DNA from: Phycisphaerae bacterium
GTDB taxonomy: Bacteria; Planctomycetota; Phycisphaerae; SM23-33
Assembly: GCA_011050235.1 (NCBI GenBank)
Contig: DRGC01000076.1
Location: 1-64,000, forward strand
Length of the DNA: 64,000 nucleotides
Reading direction: 5' to 3'
Both the position numbers and the translations under genes were made by a program. Under the pieces are notes generated by a model that did not search any database, was not told the DNA's origin, and saw only the letters and a program-made list of their open reading frames with translations. Below are positions 51,984-63,582 of the stretch, piece after piece. How positions within the stretch are numbered: position 1 is the stretch's first letter; each line of letters begins with the position of its first letter.

Positions 51984-53117
51984 ATGTACGACGTAGCGAT
52001 TGTAGGTAGCGGCCCGGCCGGCGCGACGCTGGCGAGGCTGATTGGGAAAGACTATCGCGTGCTGGTGATCGACCGCCGCACTCTGTCCGGGCCGGTCGGG
52101 GGGGAGGGCCCGGACAGGTGCTGCGGTGGACTGGTCGCCCCGGCTGCCCAGAAGGTGCTGGCCAACATGGGGCTCGGCCTGCCGCAGGACGTCCTGGTCG
52201 GCCCGCAGGTGTTCGCTGTTCGCGTGATGGACTTTGACAACAACCTGGACGGCGACTACCAGCGCCACTACATCAACATCGATCGGGCGAAGTTCGACCG
52301 GTGGCTGGTCTCGCTCGTGCCGCCTTCGGTCCAGCGGCGCGACGGATGTCGCGTGAGGGGCTTCGAGCCGTGCGATGGGGGGACGGCCGTGCGATATGTC
52401 AGCGGCGGGCGGACATACGTCGACCGGGCGCGTCTGCTGGTGGCCGCGGACGGGGGCAATTCGCTGATCCGCCGTTTGGCCATGCGCACCTGGCCGGACC
52501 GGATGGGGCCGATGCCGCAGCGATACATCGCCATCCAGGAATGGTTCGACCTGCCCGAGCCGCCGCCGTATTTTTCGGCCATCTTCGACAGCCAGATTAC
52601 CGACTTCTACTCGTGGACGATCCCCAAGAGCGGGGCGCTGCTGGTGGGGTCGGCCCTTCGACCGGGCCGGGGCGCCTCGGGCCGATTCGATCTGCTCAAA
52701 CGGAAGCTGACGCAGCTCGGCTTTCGTCTCGGGCGGCGGACCAGGCGCGAGGGGGCCTTCATCTATCGGCCTCGGCGGATGGCGGAGATCTGCACGGGCG
52801 CGCCCGGCGTGGTGTTCGTGGGCGAGGCGGCCGGCTGGATCAGCCCCAGCTCGGCCGAGGGGTACAGCTTCGCCTTCGACAGCGCCCTGCATCTGGCGGC
52901 GGCGCTGCGAGGGGGGATCGAAGGCTGCCAGGCCCGCTATGCCGCGATGAGCCGGGGCATGAAGTTGAAGATCGCCTTCAAGAGCATCCGGTGCCCGTTG
53001 ATGTACGATCGGCGTTTGCGGGGACTGATTGTCCAAAGCGGGTGGCGGGCGCTTTCGACAGCGACGGGCCTTTTACCGGCCGGCCGGATTGGCCAGGCCG
53101 CCGTCGCGCCCGGATAG
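51984..53117 (+). CDS. FAD-dependent oxidoreductase, geranylgeranyl-reductase family
   Basis: 377 aa. Rossmann GxGxxG: VAIVGSGPAGATLARL at residues 4-19; CCGGLVAPAAQKVLANMGL; second FAD motif with VVFVGEAAGWISPSSAEGYSFAF (GEAAG instead of the usual GDAAG). RLLVAADGGNSLIRR lies in the middle. COG0644-type enzymes reduce prenyl chains or other double bonds using FAD. Substrate unpredictable; no isoprenoid genes nearby. 25 bases downstream of the CreD-like gene, so possibly in that transcript. Confidence 0.85.
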   Translation: MYDVAIVGSGPAGATLARLIGKDYRVLVIDRRTLSGPVGGEGPDRCCGGLVAPAAQKVLANMGLGLPQDVLVGPQVFAVRVMDFDNNLDGDYQRHYINIDRAKFDRWLVSLVPPSVQRRDGCRVRGFEPCDGGTAVRYVSGGRTYVDRARLLVAADGGNSLIRRLAMRTWPDRMGPMPQRYIAIQEWFDLPEPPPYFSAIFDSQITDFYSWTIPKSGALLVGSALRPGRGASGRFDLLKRKLTQLGFRLGRRTRREGAFIYRPRRMAEICTGAPGVVFVGEAAGWISPSSAEGYSFAFDSALHLAAALRGGIEGCQARYAAMSRGMKLKIAFKSIRCPLMYDRRLRGLIVQSGWRALSTATGLLPAGRIGQAAVAPG

Positions 53118-53172
53118 CGGGCCGGGGCTGTTGGCGGCCTGCGTGATTGCGTGATCCCTTTCACAATTGCCC

Positions 53173-53200
53173 TTGACCGCGGCCCGCGCGTGGGTTATCA
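53173..53200 (+). promoter_or_regulatory. fhs promoter
   Basis: TTGACC (53173-53178), 16-base spacer, TTATCA (53195-53200) preceded by TGGG. The ATG of fhs lies 48 bases downstream. Confidence 0.5.
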
Positions 53201-53247
53201 ACGCGGCTCAATCTGTCAGTTTCCGGTGAATGCTGCGAGGTAATTCC

Positions 53248-54993
<1,746 letters not shown>

Positions 54994-55116
54994 CCGTAGC
55001 GGTTTTGTGCTGAGATGATATCAATGGCGCGGTGGGCCAGGTGGCCGCCGCGCCGTTTCTGCTTGTCGGGTGAATCTCTTGCGTTCGGTCGGCCTGTGCG
55101 TTATTTGGTGTCATTC

Positions 55117-55950
55117 ATGGATGCGGAACTTTTCTCAAGACAACCGGATCGACGAGTTCGGGGCGTTGTGTGGCTTTGCATTTCGGGCCTTGTGGCGCTG
55201 ACGGCTGTTGGCGGCGGGTGCAACGAGGAGGTGCTGGCCCCCGAGGCCTTGGCGATGCTGCGGTCGGGCATATCCGCTTACGCGGAAGGCGACGACCAGA
55301 CGACCGTTGAGCGGATGGACGCTTTTCTGGCCGATCACAACCGAGGCCGCCGGGCCGACGAGGCCTTTTACTATCGCGGGCTGGCCAACTACCGGCGCGG
55401 CAATCGCGAGGAGGCCCGGCGGGATTTCGCCGCCGCACTGGACCGCACCCGCAATCCCGATCTGCGCTGTCGCGCTCGGCTGTCTCTGGGCGATGTGGCC
55501 TATGACGCCGGCGACATGGACGTGGCCGAACAGATGTATCGCGAATCGTTGGCCGAGTTGGACCGCAGCCTTCCACCGACCGATCACGCCCTGTACCGGC
55601 TGGGGGCGTCGCTGCAGCGAATGGGAGAATGGCCTAAGGCGGATGACTACTTCAGCGAGTTGATCGGCAACTTCCCGGGCTCAACGTTCGCCGCCCGGGC
55701 CGAGCGGCGGGCCTACGCGAGGCAGTGGACGATTCAAGTCGGGGCCTTCGCCGGCCGCGAGAGAGCCAAATCGTTCGTGGGTAAACTCAGGGGCGAGCAC
55801 AAGAGGGTGAGCATCTGGCCCGATCGCATGGACGGGAAGATTCGGTTCCTTGTTCGCGTCGGGCGCTACGGGACCTACGGCGAGGCGGCCGAGGCCGTCG
55901 ACGCCGTCCGGCGGACGGTTCCGGAGGCGTTCATCACTGTCTCATGGTAG
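55117..55950 (+). CDS. TPR/SPOR lipoprotein
   Basis: 277 aa from ATG 55117 (MDAELFSRQPDRRVRG); an upstream in-frame extension is unlikely. A TM/lipoprotein leader with GGGC lipobox near 37, three or four TPR-like units (about 50-195: DEAFYYRGLANYRRGNREEARRDFAAAL-type, split here), and a C-terminal SPOR domain (about 205-277: WTIQVGAFAGRERAKSFVGK, FLVRVGRYGTYGEAAEAV). SPOR domains bind denuded peptidoglycan at division sites. An envelope protein possibly tied to division or polarity. Confidence 0.85.
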   Translation: MDAELFSRQPDRRVRGVVWLCISGLVALTAVGGGCNEEVLAPEALAMLRSGISAYAEGDDQTTVERMDAFLADHNRGRRADEAFYYRGLANYRRGNREEARRDFAAALDRTRNPDLRCRARLSLGDVAYDAGDMDVAEQMYRESLAELDRSLPPTDHALYRLGASLQRMGEWPKADDYFSELIGNFPGSTFAARAERRAYARQWTIQVGAFAGRERAKSFVGKLRGEHKRVSIWPDRMDGKIRFLVRVGRYGTYGEAAEAVDAVRRTVPEAFITVSW

Positions 55951-56134
55951 GGGGGCCCACGCCGGTGGGTGCGATCGGGGAGGCATATTCATAACGGCCT
56001 AGAGGAGCATGCGTTATGCGCATGTCCACCATCGGCCTCTCTGCGGGGATGATGGAAAAAATCATCGGTGGTCGACCGGCGCTTGACCGGCGCGCGTCAT
56101 ATGCCGATGAAACTCCTGGAGGAGTCCATAAAGT

Positions 56135-57397
56135 ATGCCTCAGGAGGTCGGTGACGACAACTCGACCAACGACGCGTATGCGCGCGGCGTGGCGCTCTAT
56201 CGGTCCGGACGCTACAGCGAAGCGATCCGCGAGCTGAGCCAGCTTCAGCGCATCGGCGGCGCCGTTGGACACATGGCTCGGTTCTACGAGGGCATGGCCC
56301 AGCGCGCGTTGGGGGTGGCGGCTATGGCGGAAGGGCAGCTCAAGGTTGCCGAGGGCCGCTTGCGTTCGGCCATTCAGGTGATCGGGCCCAGCGCGGATCT
56401 GCCGCGATACCTGGCGTCGGTCTACGCCCGCAGCGCCAAGGCCGAACAGTGCTGTGCGGCGATGGAACAGGCCGCCACGGCCGGCCCCGCCGATCCCCAA
56501 CTGCTGCGCCAGCTCGCGCAGGCGCAGTGGCAGGCGGGGGGGCGCGAAAAAGCGATGCTGACGGTGGCGTCGGCGCTGCGGCTTTTCGGCAGCGATAGCG
56601 GCCTGCACGTGCAGATGGGGCTGTTCCATGCAGCAGAGGACAAACCAACGGAGGCCCGCGCGTGCTTCCAGGAAGCCCTCGACTGTGACTGCGACAACGG
56701 CGACGCGCACTACTATTTGGGGTTGGTTTTCGCCGCCGAGAAACGATTCGATGCGGCCGTGCGCGAATTGCAGCGGACGTTCGACCTCCAGCCGGACAAT
56801 CTTCTGGCCGGTTACCAATTGGCGCTGGCCGGGCAAGCGGCTCAGGCCTGCGGATATCGCGTCACGCTGCATCTGCCCGAGGCCCGAGCCGCCGAGAGCC
56901 AATCGGAAATGCACCGTCTGGCGCACTACGTCGCCGAAGAGCCGCAGTTCCTGGAGGCCATGCTGGCCCTGCCGGACAGTGCGATCAACACGACGTTGTT
57001 TGGCCTGCTGGCCGCGGTGGTGAAAACGGCGCTGGCCGAGTTCCCCGGGTATGCCGATCTGCGCTTCTACTGCAGTCGCATTCTGGATCGCCTGGGCCAG
57101 ACCGATGAGGCCATCGAGCAGGGGTACAAGGCTTTGGAGATCAACCCCACCTACGTTCAGGCGCTGCTGCACACGGGCGGGCTGTACGAGCGAGCGGGCC
57201 GGACAGACGAGGCGATTGCGATGTTTAAATGGGCCATTCGTAACGGCGCCGATTGGGCCGACCTCCACCATCGCCTGGCCAGACTGTTGATGCAGACCGG
57301 CGCCACAGACGATGCCCACACCCACCTGGAACGGTCGTTGCAGCTAAACAGCACGTATCCTCCGGCGCAGGAGACGCTGCGTCGGCTGGCGGCATAG
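56135..57397 (+). CDS. TPR-repeat protein
   Basis: 420 aa from ATG 56135; GGAGG lies 12 bases upstream, a long spacing. No signal peptide. TPR units along the whole length (AYARGVALYRSGRYSEAIREL at the start, GDAHYYLGLVFAAEKRFDAAVREL, LDRLGQTDEAIEQGYKALEINPTYVQAL, TGATDDAHTHLERSLQLN). Protein scaffold of unknown partner. It is followed 20 bases later by a second TPR gene; the two are probably cotranscribed. Confidence 0.8.
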   Translation: MPQEVGDDNSTNDAYARGVALYRSGRYSEAIRELSQLQRIGGAVGHMARFYEGMAQRALGVAAMAEGQLKVAEGRLRSAIQVIGPSADLPRYLASVYARSAKAEQCCAAMEQAATAGPADPQLLRQLAQAQWQAGGREKAMLTVASALRLFGSDSGLHVQMGLFHAAEDKPTEARACFQEALDCDCDNGDAHYYLGLVFAAEKRFDAAVRELQRTFDLQPDNLLAGYQLALAGQAAQACGYRVTLHLPEARAAESQSEMHRLAHYVAEEPQFLEAMLALPDSAINTTLFGLLAAVVKTALAEFPGYADLRFYCSRILDRLGQTDEAIEQGYKALEINPTYVQALLHTGGLYERAGRTDEAIAMFKWAIRNGADWADLHHRLARLLMQTGATDDAHTHLERSLQLNSTYPPAQETLRRLAA

Positions 57398-57417
57398 CGG
57401 AGCAAGGGACGAGACGA

Positions 57418-59070
57418 GTGAGTTACCTGTTGGAACTTCTTGGGCGAGGGCTGGACAACGATCTGGGCGACGTGCTGGATCGATATTTCTGGTCCCCATC
57501 CGCGCAGAGCCTCGACCAATTGAAACAGCGGGTCGCCGCCCATCCCAAATGGCCCGATGCCTGGTGCCGGGTGGGGGTCGCCTACCTTCGTGCGCTGCAC
57601 TTGCCTCAGGCGATCGAACATCTCTCCGAGGCGTGTCGGCGCAAGCCCGACTATGTGGCGGCGCGGCTGGCTTTGGCGTCGGCCCACGACGAACAGGGCC
57701 ATCCCGATAGGGCGATGGAGCATCTGAAGATCGCGAACCTCAACAGTCCGGGCCAGGTGCGGATCCTGTTCGCGCTGGGGTACTGTAGTGAGAAGCTGCA
57801 GCATCCCGAGACGGCGGCGGAGTACTATCGCGACGCGGTCCAAGTCGATGGGAGCTTCGTGGGCGCCCGCGAGCGGCTGGCGGCGGTGGCGGTGGCCTTG
57901 GGGCGAACGGGCGAGGCCATCGAGCAATACGAGCACCTGCGCCAGATGTGGCCGGAAAAAACCTGGATCATCGCGGCATTGGGTCAGTTGCACTATCGTG
58001 AGGAACGCTTCGACGAGGCGGTGGATTGCTTTGAAACGGCCATCGCCATGGAGCCGGAGAACTGGTCGCTCCTGGACGATCAGGTCGAGTCGCTCGTCGC
58101 CGGTGGACATATTGGCCAAGCCATCGAACGCCTGACCCGCCTGATCGAGCAGCAGCCGGCCTTCCCCGATCTGCGCGTTCGACTGGGCGATCTGTACAGT
58201 CATATCGGCAACGACGCCGCCGCCATGACGCAGTTCGGCGAAGCGCTGGACATCGAGCCGGACTACCTCGAGGCGGTTGTCAAGACCGGCACGCAGCACC
58301 TGATGAGCGGGCGCTGGGAGGAAGCGGCCGAGACGTTCTGCCGGGCGTGCGAACTCAACGACCGGGTCCTGACCAACTATGTGGGGATGGGGGTGGCGCA
58401 ACTGGCCGCCGGGCGGACCGAGCAAGCGGCCGAAAGCTTTGAGCTGGCCGCGACGATCGAGCCCAACAGCGGCATGCTGCTGAGCGAGATGGCCCGGCTG
58501 CAGTTGAAGGCGGCGGTGACCGACGAGTTTCTCAAGGGCTTCGAGCAGGATGCGTCGACGCCGGTGGCCGAGATCGAACTGGACAACGACGACCTGCTGC
58601 ATAAGCAGATCGACCGCCACAAACGGATCGTGGATCAGCGGCCGGGATATGCCGACCTGAGGTATCGTTACGGTGTGCTCCTTCGCAGCCAAGGCCGCCT
58701 CGGCGAGGCGTTGGAGCAGTTCGAACAAGCCGCGGCCATCAATCCGACGTATGTGCAGGCCATCATCAAGCTGGGGATCACGCAGCAGGAAATGGGTCAG
58801 GTTGACCGGGCCGTCGACACGTTCCGCCGAGCGTTGGAGATCGGGCCGGAATACGTGGACGTCCATTACCGTCTGGGATTGCTGTACACCGACCGCCGGT
58901 TATTCGATCAGGCGGTGCGGCACATGGAGGCGGCCGCCGGCGGCGAGCCGACGAACGCGCGGCTGCGGGCGGGGCTGGCGTTGGCGCTTCAGAACATGGG
59001 CCTGATGGATCGGGCTGCGGCGACGTGGCGCAGCCTGTGGCAAATCCACCAGGAACAGACCAAGCCCTGA
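57418..59070 (+). CDS. Long TPR-repeat protein
   Basis: 550 aa from GTG 57418 (codes SYLLELLGRGLDNDLGDVLDR next); the longer frame beginning inside the previous gene is not plausible. About twelve TPR units over the full length, e.g. AYLRALHLPQAIEHLSEACRR, EYYRDAVQVDGSFVGARERL, RLGEALEQFEQAAAINPTYVQA, and LYTDRRLFDQAVRHMEAAAG. AAGGGA is upstream of the start. Cytoplasmic scaffold of unknown role, likely sharing an operon with the previous TPR gene. Confidence 0.8.
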   Translation: MSYLLELLGRGLDNDLGDVLDRYFWSPSAQSLDQLKQRVAAHPKWPDAWCRVGVAYLRALHLPQAIEHLSEACRRKPDYVAARLALASAHDEQGHPDRAMEHLKIANLNSPGQVRILFALGYCSEKLQHPETAAEYYRDAVQVDGSFVGARERLAAVAVALGRTGEAIEQYEHLRQMWPEKTWIIAALGQLHYREERFDEAVDCFETAIAMEPENWSLLDDQVESLVAGGHIGQAIERLTRLIEQQPAFPDLRVRLGDLYSHIGNDAAAMTQFGEALDIEPDYLEAVVKTGTQHLMSGRWEEAAETFCRACELNDRVLTNYVGMGVAQLAAGRTEQAAESFELAATIEPNSGMLLSEMARLQLKAAVTDEFLKGFEQDASTPVAEIELDNDDLLHKQIDRHKRIVDQRPGYADLRYRYGVLLRSQGRLGEALEQFEQAAAINPTYVQAIIKLGITQQEMGQVDRAVDTFRRALEIGPEYVDVHYRLGLLYTDRRLFDQAVRHMEAAAGGEPTNARLRAGLALALQNMGLMDRAAATWRSLWQIHQEQTKP

Positions 59071-59105
59071 TTGCCGGCCCGTGCGATCGGGCGGATGCGG
59101 CATCT

Positions 59106-60290
59106 CTAGGCCAGCAGCTTGGCCAGGTGGTCCAGGCCCTTGTCGATCTTCTCGAGGCTGGTGGCGAAGCTCAGCCGCACGCAACGGTCCTCACCGAACG
59201 CCCCGCCGGGCACGACGGCGATGTTGGCTTGGTCCAGCGCGACGGAGGCGAATGACATCGAGTCGGCGACCTCGGCGCCGCCGATCGTCCGGCCGTAATG
59301 GCTGCTGACGTCGGGGAAGCAGTAGAACGCGCCGGTGGGCTGGATACAGTGGACGCCCGCGATCGCATTGAGTCGCTCGGCCATGTGTCGGCCCCGCGTT
59401 TCGAACTCGCACCGCATCGATTCGACGGTCTCATCGGCGCGCGGATCGGTGTAGGCCGCCAGGGCCGCTGCCTGGGCGAAGCTCACGGGATTGGTGGTTT
59501 CGTGGCTCATCAGACGGCGGATGGCGTCGATCAATTCCCTGGGGCCGGCCGCCCACCCCAGCCGCCAGCCCGTCATGGAGAACGTCTTGGCCAGGCTGTT
59601 GACCGTCAGCGTGCGCTCGCGAAGACGATCGTCCAACGAGGCGAAGGAGACGAACCGAGTGTCGCCGTAGATGAGGTTCTCGTAGATCTCGTCGGAAAAA
59701 ACCAGCAGGTCGGTCTCGAGGACCACCTCGGCCAGGGCCGCCAGCTCATCGGGCGTGTAGGTCACGCCCGTCGGATTGGACGGCGAGTTGAGCACCAGCA
59801 GCTTCGCATCGCCCGCTGCGTCGCGGAGCTGATCGGGGGAGATCTTAAAGCCGCGCTCGGCGCCGGTGCGGAGGAAAACCGGCTGGCCGCCGGCGAGCTT
59901 GACCATCTCCGGATAGCTGACCCAGTAGGGGGCCGGGATCAGGACCTTGTCGCCGGGATCGATGAGGGCCTGGCAGGCATCGTAGAGCGCGTGTTTGCCG
60001 CCGAAGGTCACGACCACCTCGTCGGGGGCGGTGGGGACCTTGTTCACGTCGGTCATCTTCGCGGCGATGGCCTGGCGGAGCGCCTTGGCCTTTTGGGGCA
60101 CGTACTTGGTATCGCCGGCGTCGAGGGCGGCCTTGGCGGCGTCCTTGATGAACTCGGGGGTGTCGAAGTCCGGCTCGCCGGCGGCGAAGTTGACCACATC
60201 GATGCCGTCGGCGTGCATCTGCCTGGCCTTGGTGGTGATGGCGATCGTGGCGCTGGCGGGGAGGGCCTGGATACGTTTGGACAGGTCCAT
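59106..60290 (-). CDS. Class I aspartate/aromatic aminotransferase
   Basis: 394 aa. PLP-dependent fold type I: FAAGEPDFDTPEFIKDAA near 35-52, VVTFGGKHALYDACQAL, VLNSPSNPTGVTYT, DEIYENLIYG, and the Schiff-base Lys in NSLAKTFSMTGWRLG near 233, followed later by FYCFPDVSSHYG. Aspartate aminotransferase of the AspC/AAT Ib type; some members also transaminate prephenate. Convergent with the TPR gene. Confidence 0.94.
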   Translation of the reverse strand: MDLSKRIQALPASATIAITTKARQMHADGIDVVNFAAGEPDFDTPEFIKDAAKAALDAGDTKYVPQKAKALRQAIAAKMTDVNKVPTAPDEVVVTFGGKHALYDACQALIDPGDKVLIPAPYWVSYPEMVKLAGGQPVFLRTGAERGFKISPDQLRDAAGDAKLLVLNSPSNPTGVTYTPDELAALAEVVLETDLLVFSDEIYENLIYGDTRFVSFASLDDRLRERTLTVNSLAKTFSMTGWRLGWAAGPRELIDAIRRLMSHETTNPVSFAQAAALAAYTDPRADETVESMRCEFETRGRHMAERLNAIAGVHCIQPTGAFYCFPDVSSHYGRTIGGAEVADSMSFASVALDQANIAVVPGGAFGEDRCVRLSFATSLEKIDKGLDHLAKLLA

Positions 60291-60415
60291 GGGGGCTCCT
60301 GCAGTTGTCGGGTGAGGGATTGGCCGCCGGTGTCGCCGGCGGGCCGTTCGTGTCGGTCCGGTAGCTTACCGGGCGGGGGAGATTTGTCAAACGCATTCGC
60401 CGGGGGCGCAATGAA

Positions 60416-60445
60416 ACGGGCGACCCCTGCACAGGAGCCGCCCGT
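60416..60445 (-). terminator. Terminator of the coiled-coil gene
   Basis: ACGGGCG (60416-60422) and CGCCCGT (60439-60445) form the outer stem; on the minus strand TTTCATT follows. It lies 26 bases after the stop at 60471. Confidence 0.55.
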
Positions 60446-60470
60446 AAACGATTCGTTACAACACTGCCGG

Positions 60471-61865
60471 TCAGTATTCCAGAGTCTGGACCGGCTTGTA
60501 CCCGATCAGATCCATGAAGCGGTTGCTGTTGAGGATGGGGATGCTCAACGCGTCTGCGTCCCTCAAGATCTTGAGGTAGTCCTTGTAGAGCTTCATGTTC
60601 TGTTCATAGACCTTCCAGACGGTGGGGTCGTCGATCTCATCGCTGGGAGTGGGGGGGCGCCGAGGTTCTTCGCCCATGACGACGAAATCAACCTGAGGAG
60701 ATACCTCATCGATCACGACGCCCTTGAATCGCTTGATCATCGCGCGGACCTCGTCGCCGCCCTCGGCATTGGGGCGGTCCATCCCATGGAGATCGAACAG
60801 GCCCCGGACGACGAACGTATATGGCCGCTCTTCGCTGAAGGCGATGTTCATGATCATGTCGCCGGACGTCATGGGATGCTGGGTGTCAACCAGTTCGATG
60901 ATCTTGCATTCGCTGGTGTTCGCAAGCACCTTGGTAACGAGGAGATTGCCCTTCCGTTCTTCCTGTTTTCCTGTTGGCGGGAAGACGCTGAACGTCAGGC
61001 CCGGAATGACCTTGTTGTCCTTGCCGATATTGATGTAGATCACCTCGGCGCTGACGACTTCGGCGACCTTGCCGTCGGGATTGAAGACCACTCCCTGGGC
61101 GACCTTTCGGCCCGTGAGTTCAGCCAGTCTTCTGCGCAGCTGGGCAACCTCATTATTCTTGCGTTTAACCGACGCCTGGGACGACGCCAACTGCTGTGTG
61201 AGAACGGCGACCTTGTCGTTGAGGTTGCTGCGCTGGGTGTCGAAATCGCTGCGGACCTCGTCAAGGATGTCCGTGTGCTCGCTACGGTAGGTCCCCAACC
61301 GCTCCTTGAGCTGCGTCACTTGGGCGTCGCGATCCTTGATCAGACTGCGGAAGTCGTCGAGCTTCGTGGACTGCGTCTGCAGTTGGCTGTTGAGTTGTTC
61401 GCTCTGCAGGGTGAAATCTCGCTTGTTCTGAAGCACCAGCCGATCTCTGGCCGCGATCTGCTCATAGGCTCCGTCGATGGTGGCCGTTAGGCCGAGCGTG
61501 CTGTTGTGCTTCTTGCGCGTGCTGTTGCCCGAGGCTAGGGCGTCGGCAAAAGACTGCGTCTCATCGCCGGTGATCAGTTGGACGAGTTGGCTGATCTGAT
61601 CGCGATACTGCCCCAGGACTCGAAGGGGCTGCTTGCCAACCCGGGGGGAGTCGAACTCATTGATCATCCGGATCACTTCCGCCAGGTTCAGGCCGTCACT
61701 ATCCGCCAGTTTGTCGAGTTTCTTCTCGGCCGCCAGGCGTAGCTGGGCCTCTTCATCGGCCTCCATGCGCCAAACCACTGCGAAGATGGCCGCGATGAGG
61801 AACAGAAAAACGAACGTAATCAACACGTAGGGGACTTGCCTGCGTTGGGCGACCGCACGTGCCAT
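60471..61865 (-). CDS. Membrane-anchored coiled-coil protein
   Basis: 464 aa. A basic start and one TM helix (about 13-33, VLITFVFLFLIAAIFAVVW). Residues about 160-270 are a long heptad-rich coiled coil (RDRLVLQNKRDFTLQSEQLNSQL, DSDFDTQRSNLNDKVAVLTQQLAS-like, EVAQLRRRLAELTGR). A compact C-terminal domain (about 275-420) has VVSAEVIYINIGKDNKVIPGLTFSVFPP and VNIAFSEERPYTFVVRGLFDLHG. No family recognised. Probably a planctomycete envelope or cytoskeletal-type protein. Monocistronic. Confidence 0.72.
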   Translation of the reverse strand: MARAVAQRRQVPYVLITFVFLFLIAAIFAVVWRMEADEEAQLRLAAEKKLDKLADSDGLNLAEVIRMINEFDSPRVGKQPLRVLGQYRDQISQLVQLITGDETQSFADALASGNSTRKKHNSTLGLTATIDGAYEQIAARDRLVLQNKRDFTLQSEQLNSQLQTQSTKLDDFRSLIKDRDAQVTQLKERLGTYRSEHTDILDEVRSDFDTQRSNLNDKVAVLTQQLASSQASVKRKNNEVAQLRRRLAELTGRKVAQGVVFNPDGKVAEVVSAEVIYINIGKDNKVIPGLTFSVFPPTGKQEERKGNLLVTKVLANTSECKIIELVDTQHPMTSGDMIMNIAFSEERPYTFVVRGLFDLHGMDRPNAEGGDEVRAMIKRFKGVVIDEVSPQVDFVVMGEEPRRPPTPSDEIDDPTVWKVYEQNMKLYKDYLKILRDADALSIPILNSNRFMDLIGYKPVQTLEY

Positions 61866-61970
61866 GGGAACACTCCTTTGGAAACCAGTTTCAAACCGTC
61901 AGTTTACAATCCTCACGCGCAGACCGACAATTCACCCTTGCCAGCCTGGCGCAAAGGGCTTGCGCTCACT

Positions 61971-61997
61971 ATTATATCATACCATCGGTAAAAACAA
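61971..61997 (-). promoter_or_regulatory. Promoter of the coiled-coil gene
   Basis: On the minus strand TTGTTT (61997-61992) and TATAAT (61976-61971) with a 15-base spacer, about 105 bases before the ATG. Confidence 0.5.
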
Positions 61998-62079
61998 CGG
62001 GTTTTCATCAGGTCGACCCCACACCGTCTTCGACCCCACGCACATCTTGCTGCCGGCAGGTGAGTCCTCCCGGGTCGGT

Positions 62080-63582
62080 TCAGCCGTCCAGCCCTAACTT
62101 TTGCCGAAGAAGTCGCTGGACCTCCCCCGGCTGGGCGGCCCCGCGGGATTTCTGCATGACCTGGCCCATCAGGAAGCCGAACGCCTTCTTCTGCTTCTTG
62201 CCACCCGATCGGACCTCCTCGACCGCCTGGGTGTTGGCGGCGATGGCGTCATCGACCCAGGCCTCGATCTCAGCGGTGTCGGTCACCGCCAGCAAGCCGG
62301 CCGCGGCGGCGATGGCCTGGGGCCCGTCGTCGGTGTCGACGAGCTTGTCGAAAACCTTGGCGGCTGAGGTGGCGTTGATCTCGCCCGCGGTCAGCATGCC
62401 GGCCAGGTCCGTCAGTTGCCCGGCCGAGACGCCGATCTCGGCGATCGTGCAGCCTCGCTCGTTGGCCAGGGCGGCGCCGCGGCCCAGAAGCAGGTTCACG
62501 CAGCGCTTGGCGTCCGCGCCGGCCTCGAGGGCGCCCTCCAGCAGGTCGCCGGTGGCGGCGTCCTGGGTCAGCGCGTCGGCCTCCTTGAACGTCAGCTTGT
62601 AGTCGTCCATGTATCGCCGGCGGCGCGCCAGCGGAAGCTCGCCGATGCCGGCCGCCACCCGGTCGCGCCACTGGGCGGAAACGATCACCGGCATCAGGTC
62701 CGGATCGGGGAAATAGCGGTAGTCGTGGGCCTCTTCCTTGGACCGTTGAAAGACGGTCTGCCCGGTGGCGTCGTCATAGCCGCGGTTCTGCTTACCGAGG
62801 TTCTCCAGCGTAAAGGCGTTGTCCGCCTGCCACTCGTTGGTCTGGCGATCGATCTCGTAGGCGACGGCCGACTCGAGCGCGCGAAAGCTGTTGAGGTTCT
62901 TGACCTCGATGATGGGTGTCTTGTAGGTCACGCCGTCTCGGGTGATGTGCAGGTTGATGTTCGGCTCGAACCGCATGTGGCCCATCTGCATGTTGGCCTG
63001 GCTGGCGCCCAGCCACCGCACGAGGCGCTGCATGGCCCGGGCGTAGGCGCCGACCTGCTGGACGCTGTTCATGTCCGGCTCGGAAACGATCTCCAGCAGC
63101 GGCACGCCCGCGCGGTTCAGATCGACCCCTGTATGCGTGGGGTTGTCGTGAACGTTCTTGCCGGCGTCTTCTTCCAGATGCACCCGAAGAATAGCAACGG
63201 TCTTTGCCTCGCCCTCGGGCAGGGGCACCTCCAGCCGGCCGTGCTCGCACAGCGGCAGGTCGTACTGGCTGATCTGGTAGTTCTTGGGCAGGTCGGGGTA
63301 GTAGTAGCTCTTGCGGTCCCACTTGGTGAACTTCCGGACGGTGCAGCCCAGGGCGAGCCCGACGGTCATGGCCAACTCGACGGCCTTTCCGTTCATCACC
63401 GGCAGGACGCCCGGCATGCCGATGCAGACGGGGCAAACGTTCGTATTGGGCGGATCGCCGAACCGGTTGCGACACCGGCAGAACATCTTCGTCTCGGTAT
63501 CCAGCTCGACGTGGATCTCCAGGCCGATGATGGGCAGGATGGTGACGGCCCCGTCAGGCATTTGGCTATCTTGCGTTTCCAT
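62080..63582 (-). CDS. gatB: Aspartyl/glutamyl-tRNA amidotransferase subunit B
   Basis: 500 aa, normal length. GLEIHVELDTETKMFCRC near the start with CPVCIGMPGVLPVMN forming the zinc site, GLALGCTVRKFTKWDRKSYYYPDLPKNYQISQYD (in parts), ILRVHLEEDAGKNVHD, DLNRAGVPLLEIVSEPD, and a C-terminal GatB/YqeY domain (FLMGQVMQKSRGAAQPGEVQRLL). Converts Glu-tRNAGln or Asp-tRNAAsn to the amide with GatA and GatC, which are not in this window. Confidence 0.97.
   Translation of the reverse strand: METQDSQMPDGAVTILPIIGLEIHVELDTETKMFCRCRNRFGDPPNTNVCPVCIGMPGVLPVMNGKAVELAMTVGLALGCTVRKFTKWDRKSYYYPDLPKNYQISQYDLPLCEHGRLEVPLPEGEAKTVAILRVHLEEDAGKNVHDNPTHTGVDLNRAGVPLLEIVSEPDMNSVQQVGAYARAMQRLVRWLGASQANMQMGHMRFEPNINLHITRDGVTYKTPIIEVKNLNSFRALESAVAYEIDRQTNEWQADNAFTLENLGKQNRGYDDATGQTVFQRSKEEAHDYRYFPDPDLMPVIVSAQWRDRVAAGIGELPLARRRRYMDDYKLTFKEADALTQDAATGDLLEGALEAGADAKRCVNLLLGRGAALANERGCTIAEIGVSAGQLTDLAGMLTAGEINATSAAKVFDKLVDTDDGPQAIAAAAGLLAVTDTAEIEAWVDDAIAANTQAVEEVRSGGKKQKKAFGFLMGQVMQKSRGAAQPGEVQRLLRQKLGLDG

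Noticed and set aside
56016-56134. Small reading frame starting MRMSTIGLSAGMMEK before the TPR genes
   Set aside because: It runs into the first TPR gene in another frame and has no independent support.
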